Positions 17,961-26,049 of a stretch of DNA of 64,000 nucleotides are shown piece after piece. Below the pieces are notes generated by a model, which saw only the letters and a list, made by a program, of their open reading frames with translations, searched no databases and was not told the DNA's origin. This stretch comes from Halorubrum salinarum (lineage in GTDB: Archaea; Halobacteriota; Halobacteria; Halobacteriales; Haloferacaceae): positions 682,001 through 746,000 of the forward strand of contig NZ_CP053941.1 of the NCBI RefSeq assembly GCF_013267195.1, read 5' to 3'. How positions within the stretch are numbered: position 1 is the stretch's first letter; each line of letters starts with the position of its first letter. A program made the translations under genes and the position numbers.

Positions 17961-19083
17961 GCCCCGCACGGAGTAGCCGAAATCCGATGTTCTTCGCCGC
18001 GTTGTAGTCTGCGTTGATCTCGTACCCACACTTCTGGCAACAGAACTTCGCTTGCGACTGCCGGTTCTCGTCCAGCGTCGTCCCGCATTTCGAACACCGC
18101 TTGGACGTGTACGCCGGGTCTACCTGCGTGGCTTCGATACCTTCTGCTTCAGCCTTGTACGCCACGTAGTCGTACAACTGGCGGAACGCCCACATATGGA
18201 ACTTCTTTGCTCCCGGCATCCGGTCGCGGATGTCCGTCAACTCCTCGAATGCGATCCAGTCACACCCGTGCGCGACGGCTTCTTGGACGATGGCTTTCGA
18301 GATACGGTGGAGGTAGTCCGCTACCCACCGCGTCTCGCGGTCACCTATTTGTTCGATCGTTCGATGGTCTGACTCCGTGCCCGTCCGTTGAAGCCCGGCA
18401 CGCACACGCTCGTACTCTCGGCGACGGTGGTTGAGGTAGTCGCCGCTCCAGAACATCCCGGTCGACGTTACGGCGATCTGTTCGATACCGAGGTCGACGC
18501 CGAGGACTGTGCTGTTCTCGGCGTCGCCTGCGTCCGGTATCTCTGACTCCACGTCGGCCTTCGTTCCGATGTGGAGGAAAAACGTGTCCGTCGCGTCGCG
18601 GTACTGGAGCGTCGCACCCGTGATCTCGTACTCGTCGTTGCGGAGGTATGTCGTCTGCGGGTTATCGCCTTCCGGCGGGAGGACGTACTCGGCTTCGATA
18701 CGTCCGTTTACCGTGGAGAGGGACACGTGGTCGGCGTGGAACGTCGCACTCCGTTTGTCGTAGCGGACGGAGGGCGTTGTGAAATTCGGTTGTGACGCCT
18801 TCTTGCCGTTCTTCCACCGGGCGATCACGCCTTTAATGGCTTCGGCGGCACGGTTGCGTGCGGATTGAACGAGATTCGCTTGGAGGCGCGTCTGTTCGCG
18901 CACGTCGGAGTACGTCCGGTCGTGGAGTTTGTTCTTTGATGTCAGTTTGTAGTCGTCCTGCCAGGCGTCGCGGACAACGTAGTTACACGCCCACAGATAC
19001 TCCTCGACAGTTTTGTGGAGGAGAGTCGCGTCGCTGTCGTCCAGATCAAGTTTGACGACGACCGTGCGACGCACTTCCGCCAT
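17869..19083 (-). CDS. tnpB: RNA-guided nuclease TnpB (OrfB), apparently intact
   Basis: The 404-residue protein has a full RuvC-type core. D197 is in LGVDLGIEQIAV, E280 in WIAFEELTDIR and D359 in YEINADYNAAKNIG. A zinc ribbon sits between the last two (C330, C333, with a CC pair near 348-349, then C352). The N-terminal MAEVRRTVVVKLDLDDSDATLL is the usual haloarchaeal OrfB start. TnpB cuts DNA at sites specified by the omega RNA and helps retain the element. All catalytic residues are present, so it could be active. A TTATAAAT box at about 19104-19111 lies roughly 25 bp upstream of the ATG. Confidence 0.92.
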   Translation of the reverse strand: MAEVRRTVVVKLDLDDSDATLLHKTVEEYLWACNYVVRDAWQDDYKLTSKNKLHDRTYSDVREQTRLQANLVQSARNRAAEAIKGVIARWKNGKKASQPNFTTPSVRYDKRSATFHADHVSLSTVNGRIEAEYVLPPEGDNPQTTYLRNDEYEITGATLQYRDATDTFFLHIGTKADVESEIPDAGDAENSTVLGVDLGIEQIAVTSTGMFWSGDYLNHRRREYERVRAGLQRTGTESDHRTIEQIGDRETRWVADYLHRISKAIVQEAVAHGCDWIAFEELTDIRDRMPGAKKFHMWAFRQLYDYVAYKAEAEGIEATQVDPAYTSKRCSKCGTTLDENRQSQAKFCCQKCGYEINADYNAAKNIGFRLLRAGQKSPHGGATRHLALKSGTLNVNGGYSPATQ

Positions 19084-19218
19084 ACTTCATACGTATAGGT
19101 GTACATTTATAAGAATATGATGTCGTGGAGCAGTCTGACTGTCGTTTCTCGGTGGGTGTTTCCCACCACGTCAGCTTCCTCCCAAGCCTAAAGCCGTGGG
19201 TTCCCGTCTTGAATAGTT

Positions 19219-19845
19219 ATGACACCCACGAGACGGCGGTATCTCCGGTGGGTCGGCGGCGCGACGGCGGGCGGACTGGCCTGCCTCGCCGGCTGTGCGT
19301 CGACTCCCGAGGGCCTGCCGGGGTCGGACGGGAACGACAGCGACGCCGGCGGGACGCGCCCCGAGGGGACCGGCGGCCCGGGCGTCTCGATCGTCGCCAC
19401 CGACGGCGACGTGGACTTCCCGGTCCGGCCGAGCGTGGCGGTCACGCGCGAGGCCGCGACGACCGACCACCCGCCGCAGTTGCGCACGACGCTGACGAAC
19501 ACGGGCGACGAACGGGTGCGCGTCGGCGAGGGGCGCGCCGTCCACTTCGAGTACGTCTCCGACGGGGACAACGCGCTCGTCTGCCTGCCTGCGGACGGCG
19601 AGTACCCCGCCGAACCCGACTGCTGGCGGCTGACCGACGCGATCGCCACGACGGAGGAGTACCGGACGTTCGCGCTCGACCCCGGGGAGTCGAGCGAGCG
19701 GCTCGTCGACCTGTACGCGACGCCCGGCGAGGACGCCTGCCTCCCGGTGGGCGAGTACCGGTTCGAGACGACGGTGTCGGTCGTGGCCGACGACGCCGAG
19801 CCCCGGTCGTCGGCGGCGTGGGGGTTCTCGGTAGTGCTGGAGTGA
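19219..19845 (+). CDS. Tat-exported lipoprotein of unknown function
   Basis: The 208-residue protein begins MTPTRRRYLRWVGGATAGGLACLAGCAS. It has a twin-arginine motif, a hydrophobic stretch and a lipobox LAGC, so a haloarchaeal Tat lipoprotein anchored outside the membrane is expected. The mature part (residues about 55-208) has alternating strands with phrases such as LRTTLTNTGDERVRVGEGRAVHF and DPGESSERLVDLY, which suggest an immunoglobulin-like fold. Homologues are not identified. The IS element ends a few bases before its start, so its native promoter may have been displaced or replaced. Confidence 0.78.
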   Translation: MTPTRRRYLRWVGGATAGGLACLAGCASTPEGLPGSDGNDSDAGGTRPEGTGGPGVSIVATDGDVDFPVRPSVAVTREAATTDHPPQLRTTLTNTGDERVRVGEGRAVHFEYVSDGDNALVCLPADGEYPAEPDCWRLTDAIATTEEYRTFALDPGESSERLVDLYATPGEDACLPVGEYRFETTVSVVADDAEPRSSAAWGFSVVLE

Positions 19846-19944
19846 CCGCCGGACGCCGATCGGCTCCGCGGTCGCCGCGGGAAATATATATCCCCCAATA
19901 GCCCTCTTAGGAAGCGTTAATCCGGCGGGTCGAAACGACCAGGT

Positions 19945-20367
19945 ATGAACGACGACGCCGTGACGTTCGGGTTCGTCTGCGTCCAGAACGCCGGCCGCAG
20001 TCAGATGTCGGCGGCGTTCGCGGAGCGCGAGCGCCGCGAGCGCGGCCTCGACGACCGCGTCGAGGTCGTCACCGGCGGCACGCACCCGGCCGAGGAGGTC
20101 CACCCCGAGGTCGTGGAAGCGATGGGGGAACTCGGTATCGACCTCTCCGATCGCGTCCCTCGCGAGGTCTCGACCGCGGAGCTGAACGCCTGCGACGTCG
20201 TCGCCACCATGGGATGTTCGACGCTGACGCTCGCCGACGGCGTCGAGACCCGTGACTGGGGACTCGACGACCCGCACGGGCAGGAGATCGAGCGCGTCCG
20301 CGAGATCCGCGACGAGATAGAGGGGCGAGTCGTCGCCCTCTTCGACGAGTTCCTCGACGAGGCGTAG
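19945..20367 (+). CDS. low-molecular-weight phosphatase family protein (ArsC-like)
   Basis: The 140-residue product has the low-molecular-weight phosphotyrosine phosphatase/ArsC loop CVQNAGRSQMSAAFAE (residues about 12-27), where CX5R is the catalytic motif. It also has GTHPAEEVHPEVVEAM and GIDLSDRVPREV and ends in an acidic helix. The DPHGQ segment near residue 110 (DWGLDDPHGQEIERVREIRDEI) is typical of thioredoxin-coupled arsenate reductases, which use a cysteine cascade. Only the catalytic cysteine and a CDVVATMGCS pair (C76, C84) are present, so arsenate reduction is plausible but not shown. Confidence 0.8.
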   Translation: MNDDAVTFGFVCVQNAGRSQMSAAFAERERRERGLDDRVEVVTGGTHPAEEVHPEVVEAMGELGIDLSDRVPREVSTAELNACDVVATMGCSTLTLADGVETRDWGLDDPHGQEIERVREIRDEIEGRVVALFDEFLDEA

Positions 20368-20409
20368 GCGGCGGACAGCGGACTCTGCGGCCTACGGAAT
20401 CGGTGAAAA

Positions 20410-20561
20410 TAGTCCCGGGCGGATTCGAACCGCCGTCAATGGCTGACTTCGGGCATCCGACGGGGCGTTCCAGCAGAAACGCCCAACAGCCGCGTTTGAG
20501 CCGCGGACGCGGACGGATTCCCTCCAAAGGCCATTATGATTGGCCACTACACCACGGGACT
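20410..20561 (-). tRNA. tRNA-Gln (anticodon TTG) with an intron
   Basis: On the minus strand the gene begins AGTCCCG and ends CGGGACT plus discriminator A at 20410, forming a perfect seven-pair acceptor stem. The anticodon stem is ATGGC/GCCAT with loop CTTTGGA, giving anticodon TTG (Gln). The T arm is GGCGG-TTCGAAT-CCGCC. Without the inserted 79 nt the product is 73 nt, a normal size. The CCA end is not encoded. The intron lies at the usual archaeal position in the anticodon loop, next to position 37. Confidence 0.92.
20445..20523 (-). other. archaeal tRNA intron in tRNA-Gln
   Basis: The 79-nt insertion between the two exons can fold with the anticodon stem into a bulge-helix-bulge for the splicing endonuclease. 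The 5' flank reads GCCTTTGGAGGGAATCC and the 3' flank GGATGCCCGAAGTCAGCCA, with GGATGCC opposing GGAATCC. Internal sequence includes the self-complementary segments CGTCCGCGTCCGCGG and GGGCGTTTCTGCTGGAACGCCC, the latter able to form a clear hairpin. The junction is ambiguous by one base. Confidence 0.8.
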
Positions 20562-20629
20562 ACGAGTTCGGCTAACCGGCGGGCACTCAAGTACGTTACT
20601 CTCCGCGGCGCGTCGGGAGCGTTCCCCGA

Positions 20630-21220
20630 CTACGCGCCCTCCTCGATCCGGTCGAACCGTTCCTCGAAGTTCTCCCGGCAGGAGCCGCAACAGAAGTGGT
20701 ACAGCGTCCCGTCGATCCGGGCCGACTCCCCCTCGGCGGTGACGGTGTTCCCGCACTCGACGCACTCGACCGCGAGGTCCGCGTCGCCGACGGCGGGCGA
20801 CCACTCGTGCGCGTCGAGCGGTCGGACCGACAGCTCGGTCACGGCGTCTAAGCCGACCGCGTCGTCGACGAGGTCGCGGGCGGTCCCCTCCTCGACGCGC
20901 GCGACGACCGTCACCTCGCCGTCGGCGGTGAGGAAGGCGTGTTCGACGCGCTCGTGGGCGGCGACCGCCTCGTGGACGCGCTCGGCGTCCGCGGGCGCGA
21001 CGGCGAGCGTCGCGAGGACCCGCAGCCCGTCGGAGAGCGCGTCGCCGTCGATCCGGAGCGTGAACCCCTCGATCACGCCCACCTCGCGGAGGCGGTCGAC
21101 GCGGTCCGACACCGCGGGCGCCGACAGGTCCACGCGCTCGGCGATGTCGCTGTACGGGCGCCGCGCGTCGGCCAGCAGCAGCCGGATGATCTCCCGGTCC
21201 GTCTCGTCGAGGGTGCGCAT
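20630..21220 (-). CDS. Lrp/AsnC regulator with C-terminal TRASH metal-binding domain
   Basis: The 196-residue regulator starts MRTLDETDREIIRLLLADAR. It has an AsnC-type winged HTH (residues about 8-55, YSDIAERVDLSAPAVSDRVDRL), a RAM-like middle and a TRASH domain (about 150-190). The cysteines are in CVECGNTVTAEGES and FCCGSCRENF. In Halobacterium such a protein (VNG1179C) was reported as a copper-responsive activator. Here it is divergent from a small HMA-type metallochaperone gene, about 120 bp away, so a shared copper response is likely. The family and role are known; this particular link is inference. Confidence 0.88.
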   Translation of the reverse strand: MRTLDETDREIIRLLLADARRPYSDIAERVDLSAPAVSDRVDRLREVGVIEGFTLRIDGDALSDGLRVLATLAVAPADAERVHEAVAAHERVEHAFLTADGEVTVVARVEEGTARDLVDDAVGLDAVTELSVRPLDAHEWSPAVGDADLAVECVECGNTVTAEGESARIDGTLYHFCCGSCRENFEERFDRIEEGA

Positions 21221-21337
21221 GGACGGGCGTTCGACCGGCGCGGGCAAAAACCGTCGGGGAGGGGCGGTGAGTCGGAAAAACGGACCGCATCGGCGGCGAC
21301 GGAAAGGCAGTTGTGTCCGCGACGCCAACCGCCACAC

Positions 21338-21532
21338 ATGACGACGATAGACGTCGACGGCATGGCCTGTACCGGCTGCGAGGACAACGTGACCGACGCG
21401 CTCGGCGAGCTGCCGGGCGTCGAGTCCGCGAGCGCCGACCACGAGGCGGGGACCGCGACCGTCGAGGGCGACGTGGACGTCGACGCCGTCGTGGCCGCCA
21501 TCGAGGACGCCGGCTACGAGGCCTCGGCGTAG
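21338..21532 (+). CDS. heavy-metal-associated (HMA) domain protein, copper chaperone-like
   Basis: The 64-residue product is a single HMA domain: MTTIDVDGMACTGCEDNVTDAL with the metal-binding GMACTGC motif (residues about 8-14), then GVESASADHEAGTATVEGDVD and AAIEDAGYEASA. This fits a CopZ-like chaperone that delivers copper to a P-type ATPase. It is divergent from the Lrp-TRASH regulator. No P-type ATPase is found in this window, so the partner lies elsewhere. Confidence 0.9.
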   Translation: MTTIDVDGMACTGCEDNVTDALGELPGVESASADHEAGTATVEGDVDVDAVVAAIEDAGYEASA

Positions 21533-21707
21533 GCGAGGGCCCCGAGCCCGAGCGCGATCGGATTTTTGCTACTAGTTGGCACGACTCGCACGCGCAGCGC
21601 GAGCAGAGCCAGCATACCCGGCGGCGTCCGCCCCGGCCGACGCGACCGACGCGACGGAGCGTCCCGGGATCGTCGCACCTATGTCCCGGAGTCGCGCTCG
21701 CGGTGAC

Positions 21708-22589
21708 ATGGACACCGTACTTGTCACGGGAAGCGCCGGCGGCGTCGGCGCGCGGACGGTCGACGCGCTCGCCGACGCGGGCCGCGAGGTCGTCGCCGTC
21801 GACCGGCGGACGCCCCCGAGCGATGAGCGCCGCGACGGCGTCGACTACGCGGCGGCGGACCTCACCGACTACGGGGAGACGCGACAGGTGATCGAGGCGG
21901 CCGCGCCCGACGCGGTCGTCCACCTGGCCGCGATCCCGCACCCCGAGGACCACGCCGGCTCGCGGGTGTTCGCGAACAACGTCGAGAGCGCGTACAACGT
22001 CTTCGACGCGGCCGGCGCCGCGGGCGCCCGGATCGCGTGGGCGTCGAGCGAGAGCCTCTACGGCACCGTCTTCGCCGACGACGACTGGCTCCCCGACCGC
22101 CTCCCGATCGACGAGGCGACGCCGACCGAGCCGGAGGACCCGTACGGCCTCTCGAAGGTCGTCGGCGAGGAGGTCGCGGCCGCGGCCGCCCGCCGCCACG
22201 GCGTCCCCGTCGTCTCGCTGCGCCTCTCGTGGGTGACCTACCCGGGCGACGAGCGGCGCCGCGAGGCCCGGGAGACGTTCGACCCCGCGACCGCCGACCC
22301 GAGCGGCAACTGCTGGTCGTACGTCGACGTGCGGGACGCGGTCTCGGCGATCGAGGCCGCGATCGACCCCGAGACCGCGATCGAGGGCCACGAGGCGGTG
22401 CTGATCGTCGCCGCGGAGAACTTCCTCGGCCGCGACACCGCCGCGACGATCGAGGCGGCGTTCGGCGACCTGCCCGCCGACTGCGACCTCGACGGCGACG
22501 AGTCCGTCTTCGACTGTACGAAGGCGGAGCGGCTGCTCGGGTGGGAGCCGGAACACTCCTGGCGCGACGAGGTCACAAACACCAGCTGA
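21708..22589 (+). CDS. NAD-dependent epimerase/dehydratase family protein (extended SDR)
   Basis: The 293-residue product is an extended SDR. Its nucleotide-binding motif is VLVTGSAGGVGARTVDALAD (residues about 4-23), the VVHLAAIPHPED segment follows (about 70-81), and the catalytic pair is in a YGLSK motif (YxxxK, about 146-150). The substrate, usually a nucleotide sugar or steroid-like molecule in this family, is unknown. I chose the ATG at 21708. It is the last clearly GC-rich gene before the composition changes. Confidence 0.85.
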   Translation: MDTVLVTGSAGGVGARTVDALADAGREVVAVDRRTPPSDERRDGVDYAAADLTDYGETRQVIEAAAPDAVVHLAAIPHPEDHAGSRVFANNVESAYNVFDAAGAAGARIAWASSESLYGTVFADDDWLPDRLPIDEATPTEPEDPYGLSKVVGEEVAAAAARRHGVPVVSLRLSWVTYPGDERRREARETFDPATADPSGNCWSYVDVRDAVSAIEAAIDPETAIEGHEAVLIVAAENFLGRDTAATIEAAFGDLPADCDLDGDESVFDCTKAERLLGWEPEHSWRDEVTNTS

Positions 22590-22704
22590 CGCCTTCTCTC
22601 ACGGAATGGCGGGCTTTGTATGAGTTCTATAAACGCTGTTCTCGCCCAATTAGGGGCTAGGATGCCAAATTCTTGAACGTAGGTGATACACGAGAGGTTG
22701 ACAC

Positions 22705-22718
22705 ACAAATTTATATAT
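22705..22718 (+). promoter_or_regulatory. strong TATA-box promoter
   Basis: The stretch AAATTTATATATTTTG starts about 40 bp upstream and its TTTATATA core ends about 27 bp before the ATG at 22745. This is the expected archaeal spacing for a leaderless transcript. It is one of the clearest TATA boxes in the window and argues that the downstream ATG is the real start. Confidence 0.6.
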
Positions 22719-22744
22719 TTTGAAACTACTTGTGAAACATTGTC

Positions 22745-23275
22745 ATGTCGCGGCGTACAGATCGGCCAGGTCGCCCCCAGAACGAACAAACAGACTGGCG
22801 GGACCGGGACAGTCGCGAACACCGGGGGGATCGGGACAGAAGACAGAAAGGAAGACTATCCGAGCGATCACCGCGCCACGCCGGATCTCGACGGCTCCGA
22901 AGTGCGAATCGAAGTTTCCTCTCGGTGTCTGGAATCGCGCTACTGACCGCGACGAAGGCGGCTGACGCGGCTACGACTGCAGTCGGACTCGCGTACGTTC
23001 CCGGGGTCTACGAGGCGAACACCGCGGTCGCGTTCCTGGTCCAGCAAACAGGCGTCGCTACCGGACTTCTCGTTACCTCCTTCGCGGTCGTGATCGCGAT
23101 AACACTCGTCACCGAAGTCGCTTCTATCACCGTGTGTGCGCGTCGGTCAGACGCCCACCTCGCAGCGGTGATCCGCTTGGTGGGATACGGCCTCCCGTCT
23201 GTGCTGTTCGCGGCTGTGTCGATGTACAACGTCACTAAACTGCTGGCCGGTATCGAAGCAGCACAGCTGTTTTGA
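22745..23275 (+). CDS. membrane protein (DUF5658-like) with a basic arginine-rich N-terminal tail
   Basis: The 176-residue protein starts with about 60 residues rich in R, D and Q. Three or four hydrophobic segments follow (residues about 58-80, 92-118, 130-150 and 152-170). The motif YVPGVYEANTAVAFLVQQTG resembles haloarchaeal DUF5658-type membrane proteins, and a similar domain is fused to a receiver domain at 33.3 kb. The strong TATA box upstream supports the start, so the basic tail appears genuine. That is unusual for a halophile, whose proteins are mostly acidic. Function unknown. Confidence 0.7.
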   Translation: MSRRTDRPGRPQNEQTDWRDRDSREHRGDRDRRQKGRLSERSPRHAGSRRLRSANRSFLSVSGIALLTATKAADAATTAVGLAYVPGVYEANTAVAFLVQQTGVATGLLVTSFAVVIAITLVTEVASITVCARRSDAHLAAVIRLVGYGLPSVLFAAVSMYNVTKLLAGIEAAQLF

Positions 23276-23315
23276 CAGTACTCTGACGGCTAACACGCAG
23301 GTCCGTAGCAGGTGT

Positions 23316-24293
23316 TCACTTACGGTTCGACGGCGGGGAGGGTCGACCGTTAGTCCGGAGTGTCGGTTTTGAGAATGGGTTCCACGGCGTCGACGCTTCG
23401 ATGTCCCGGAACTGTTTATCACACGAGGGGCACGACGCCTCCGACAACATCGACAGATCGACGGTCATGTCGCAGTTTTCGCAGCGTCCGGTATCGATTC
23501 CCTTTCGGACCGCCTGCTTTCGGAGCGTGTCGAGCGCCTCGCGGTCCTGTTTGGCGTCAACCATGGTATCGACGGAACTCGAAAGGTCGGTCACCCGGCC
23601 GTCAAACTCACGAACCGTATCAAGGATTTGGCTAAATAGGGCCTCGATCTGATCGAATTCCTCGTCGATCCACGTCTCGAACTCGGCTTGCGTCTCTTCA
23701 ACGTCTTCAAGCCTCGCTTCGACGGAGTCGATTCGGTTTGCTAAATCGCCGTCATCCTGATCCACGCGAGATTCGAGCGACTGGATCTCGCTGTGAAGCC
23801 GGGTCACGTCGTCGGAAAGCCGGTCAGTAAACTCCTCTTGTCTGGATCGCTGCTGCTCGACATCGAGCGAGAGGTCAGCGACCTGCCGTCGCATCTCGGC
23901 GACCCGTCTGGTGAGTTCGACCTCTGTCGGGCTGAGGTCATCTCGAGGGTCGAGGTCGTCCGGGCTGATTCGGTCTCCCGACTCCGAGTCCGATGAATTC
24001 GGTGTGGACGCCTCGTTGCTGCCCGGCGTCTCCGTTTCAGACGGCGCATCGTTCTCGGTTGGTCTCCCCCGAGGCGGGTTCCAATCTTGGTCCTTCTCTG
24101 ACGCTGTGTTTCCCGGAGCAGACGCAGAATCAAGGGCGATGTCGCCCATCTCGTCGAGGGCCCAGAATGCGGAAACAAGTTGGTTCAGGAGTTCGTGTTC
24201 CGTCATACCTCGGGACTCCGCGGTGTGTTTCACCCACTGCTGGAAGGTATCGGCGTCGACCGCGGTGTCGTTTTCGTTGTCCCGAGTACCCAT
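23316..24293 (-). CDS. coiled-coil protein with C-terminal zinc ribbon
   Basis: The 325-residue acidic protein has a helical N-terminus (DTFQQWVKHTAESRGMTEHELLNQL), a disordered linker rich in S, E and P (residues about 60-110) and a long predicted coiled coil (about 115-255, VEARLEDVEETQAEFETWID). A zinc ribbon follows (CENCDMTVDLSMLSEASCPSCDKQF, about 275-299). There is no signal peptide. Related coiled-coil/ribbon proteins occur in haloarchaea, but no role is known. It lies between a DUF5658-like gene and a divergent DUF7504 gene. Confidence 0.7.
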   Translation of the reverse strand: MGTRDNENDTAVDADTFQQWVKHTAESRGMTEHELLNQLVSAFWALDEMGDIALDSASAPGNTASEKDQDWNPPRGRPTENDAPSETETPGSNEASTPNSSDSESGDRISPDDLDPRDDLSPTEVELTRRVAEMRRQVADLSLDVEQQRSRQEEFTDRLSDDVTRLHSEIQSLESRVDQDDGDLANRIDSVEARLEDVEETQAEFETWIDEEFDQIEALFSQILDTVREFDGRVTDLSSSVDTMVDAKQDREALDTLRKQAVRKGIDTGRCENCDMTVDLSMLSEASCPSCDKQFRDIEASTPWNPFSKPTLRTNGRPSPPSNRK

Positions 24294-24547
24294 TACGTCA
24301 GTAAGCTACGAGATTTGCCTGTTTAATTCTTGGGTGTTGACGCTTACTCGCGGCGAAATAGGCGTCTTGGGGGATTAAGCTCCACCGAGAGTTGGTTAAA
24401 AACGTCTGATTCCGTAGAAAACTGGAATAGCCCGCGCTGAATCCGTTCGGTTACGATAGTTTTATAATATGAAACTACTAGTACGATAAATAGTATCAGG
24501 ATGTCAGAACGCGACGGCCGCCTCATCGTGCGGGCCCGATCCGACCG

Positions 24548-25996
24548 ATGGCCGCAGCCCTCTTTTCCGTCCCGACAGCGAACCGCGTCGGAGGACGACC
24601 ACCGACAGCCATCGGCGACGCGGACCGAGCGTCGCCCGCAGACGCTTCCCCGGCAATGACTGGATCCGACGGGTCCGACGAAGAGCCCTCGGGAAACCGG
24701 TCCGATCGCGCCAGCAGGTTCAGCGAGATCGCCTCTGAGTTCTCCGACGAGTTCGACGTACAATCGGAGGGCGGCCCCGATCCAGACCGCGAGAGCGAGT
24801 CACCGGATACCGACGCCGACACAGGCGATCGAACGGGCGAATCGAACGCCGACAACTGGGAGTGGATCGGCGACGGCGAGTCCGAGGTTGCGACCGATCG
24901 AAGCCCGTCCGCGTCGCGAGCGAGCAATGCCTCAGAAGGATCGAACAGCGGCAGTCGGCTGTGGAACGGCGCGCAGATGGACGACAAACCGGTCGAGAGG
25001 GATCCGACAGACAGTGAACCGATCGGAAGTGGGCCTACAGACAGCAAACCGACTGAGGACAGACCGACAGACGACGAATCAGTCTGGGACAGTTCAACGG
25101 AGGACGACAAATCGGTCTGGGGAAGTGTAACGGACGACGAATCGGTCAAGGACAGTCCGACGGGAGGCGGCACGGAGCAGACCACGGTTGACGCGGCCGG
25201 AGCAGGATCCGAACCGAGCCCGAACAGGAGAACCGACACGACGAGCTCAGACGGAAGCACCGACGCGGCGGGCAACCGGATCTGGAACGAGAGCGTGACG
25301 GCGAAAGAGCCCTCCACGACAACCAGAACAGCTCGCGCGCCGTCAGACGGAGGCGTGTCGACTGAGTCCCCAGTGACCGACACCCCGGGAGCGCCGGACG
25401 CGTCCGGCCTCACAGAAGACGAGTCGGTCCTTGACGGTGATCGATTCGACCGCGGAACGAACGTGCTGATCCAGTCGGAGTCGCGGGCGGAACGGACCCA
25501 AGACGGCTGTCACGAGCTGCTGTTTGGGCGCGGAAGCGACCGTGATCCGTACGTGCTGCTCGTCCGCTACCAGCCGATGGACGGCGAACGGCTGGAAGGC
25601 ATCGCCTCGAAGGGGCATCGTGTCCACGTGATCTCTGTCGGGTACGCGCAGTCGGTCCCCCCCACAGCTGATGGAACGGTCGAGGTCACGCAGATCAACA
25701 ATCCGAACGACATTACCCGGCTCGGGATTGTCGTCTCGAGACTCACACAGGAGTGGTCGACCGACGACCGCGAGATACGCGTCTGTTATGACTCGCTGAA
25801 CGTCCTGCTGAACTACCGAGATGTGAAGAACGTGTTCCGATTCCTCCACGTGTTTCTCAGTACGTTCACCAAGACGGACGCCGTCGCACACTTTCACGCC
25901 GACCCGCTCGAAGGCGATCCGCAGTCGATTAACACGCTCAAGCCACTGTTCGACGAGGTCGTCTCGATGGACTCAACCGGAACGTACGTAGAATAA
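24548..25996 (+). CDS. DUF7504-type RecA-like regulatory protein with long acidic linker
   Basis: The 482-residue product has a disordered, acidic N-terminal 290 residues with imperfect short repeats built on DDESVWDSSTEDD and TDSKPTEDRPTD. Its C-terminal domain (about 295-475) matches DUF7504: GTNVLIQSES, YVLLVRYQPMDGERL, ITRLGIVVSRLTQEW, FRFLHVFLSTFTKTDAVAHFHAD. No Walker A motif is visible, so ATP binding is doubtful. The start is uncertain: an ATG at 24501, about 30 bp after a TATTATAAAACTA-type box, lies in another frame that ends after about 50 codons, and a later ATG at 24656 is also possible. It is the first gene of a rightward pair with DUF5305. Confidence 0.7.
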   Translation: MAAALFSVPTANRVGGRPPTAIGDADRASPADASPAMTGSDGSDEEPSGNRSDRASRFSEIASEFSDEFDVQSEGGPDPDRESESPDTDADTGDRTGESNADNWEWIGDGESEVATDRSPSASRASNASEGSNSGSRLWNGAQMDDKPVERDPTDSEPIGSGPTDSKPTEDRPTDDESVWDSSTEDDKSVWGSVTDDESVKDSPTGGGTEQTTVDAAGAGSEPSPNRRTDTTSSDGSTDAAGNRIWNESVTAKEPSTTTRTARAPSDGGVSTESPVTDTPGAPDASGLTEDESVLDGDRFDRGTNVLIQSESRAERTQDGCHELLFGRGSDRDPYVLLVRYQPMDGERLEGIASKGHRVHVISVGYAQSVPPTADGTVEVTQINNPNDITRLGIVVSRLTQEWSTDDREIRVCYDSLNVLLNYRDVKNVFRFLHVFLSTFTKTDAVAHFHADPLEGDPQSINTLKPLFDEVVSMDSTGTYVE

Positions 25997-26049
25997 ATGA
26001 GCGTGGATAGACCAGAGACACCGCAGAAAGCGCCCGTTGAGATATCGCC

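Larger units (their letters stand above)
17808..19210 (-). mobile_element. tnpB-only IS200/IS605-group element (IS1341 type)
   Basis: The element spans the tnpB gene and its flanking ends. In gene orientation the upstream end has a hairpin at 19181-19200 (CCCACGGCTTTAGGCTTGGG). The downstream end has a hairpin at 17814-17838 (CCCACCCCTTTACTTTAGCGG on the minus strand). Subterminal hairpins and no inverted terminal repeats are the IS200/IS605 pattern. No tnpA is present, so transposition would need a Y1 transposase in trans; a complete element with tnpA lies at about 59.5 kb but its ends differ. Exact boundaries are estimated. The upstream end lies within about 15 bp of the lipoprotein gene on the right. 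Confidence 0.8.

Noticed and set aside
20445-20523. tRNA-Gln gene as an integration (att) site for the low-GC island
   Set aside because: I found no second copy of the tRNA end within the window, so there is no direct-repeat evidence.
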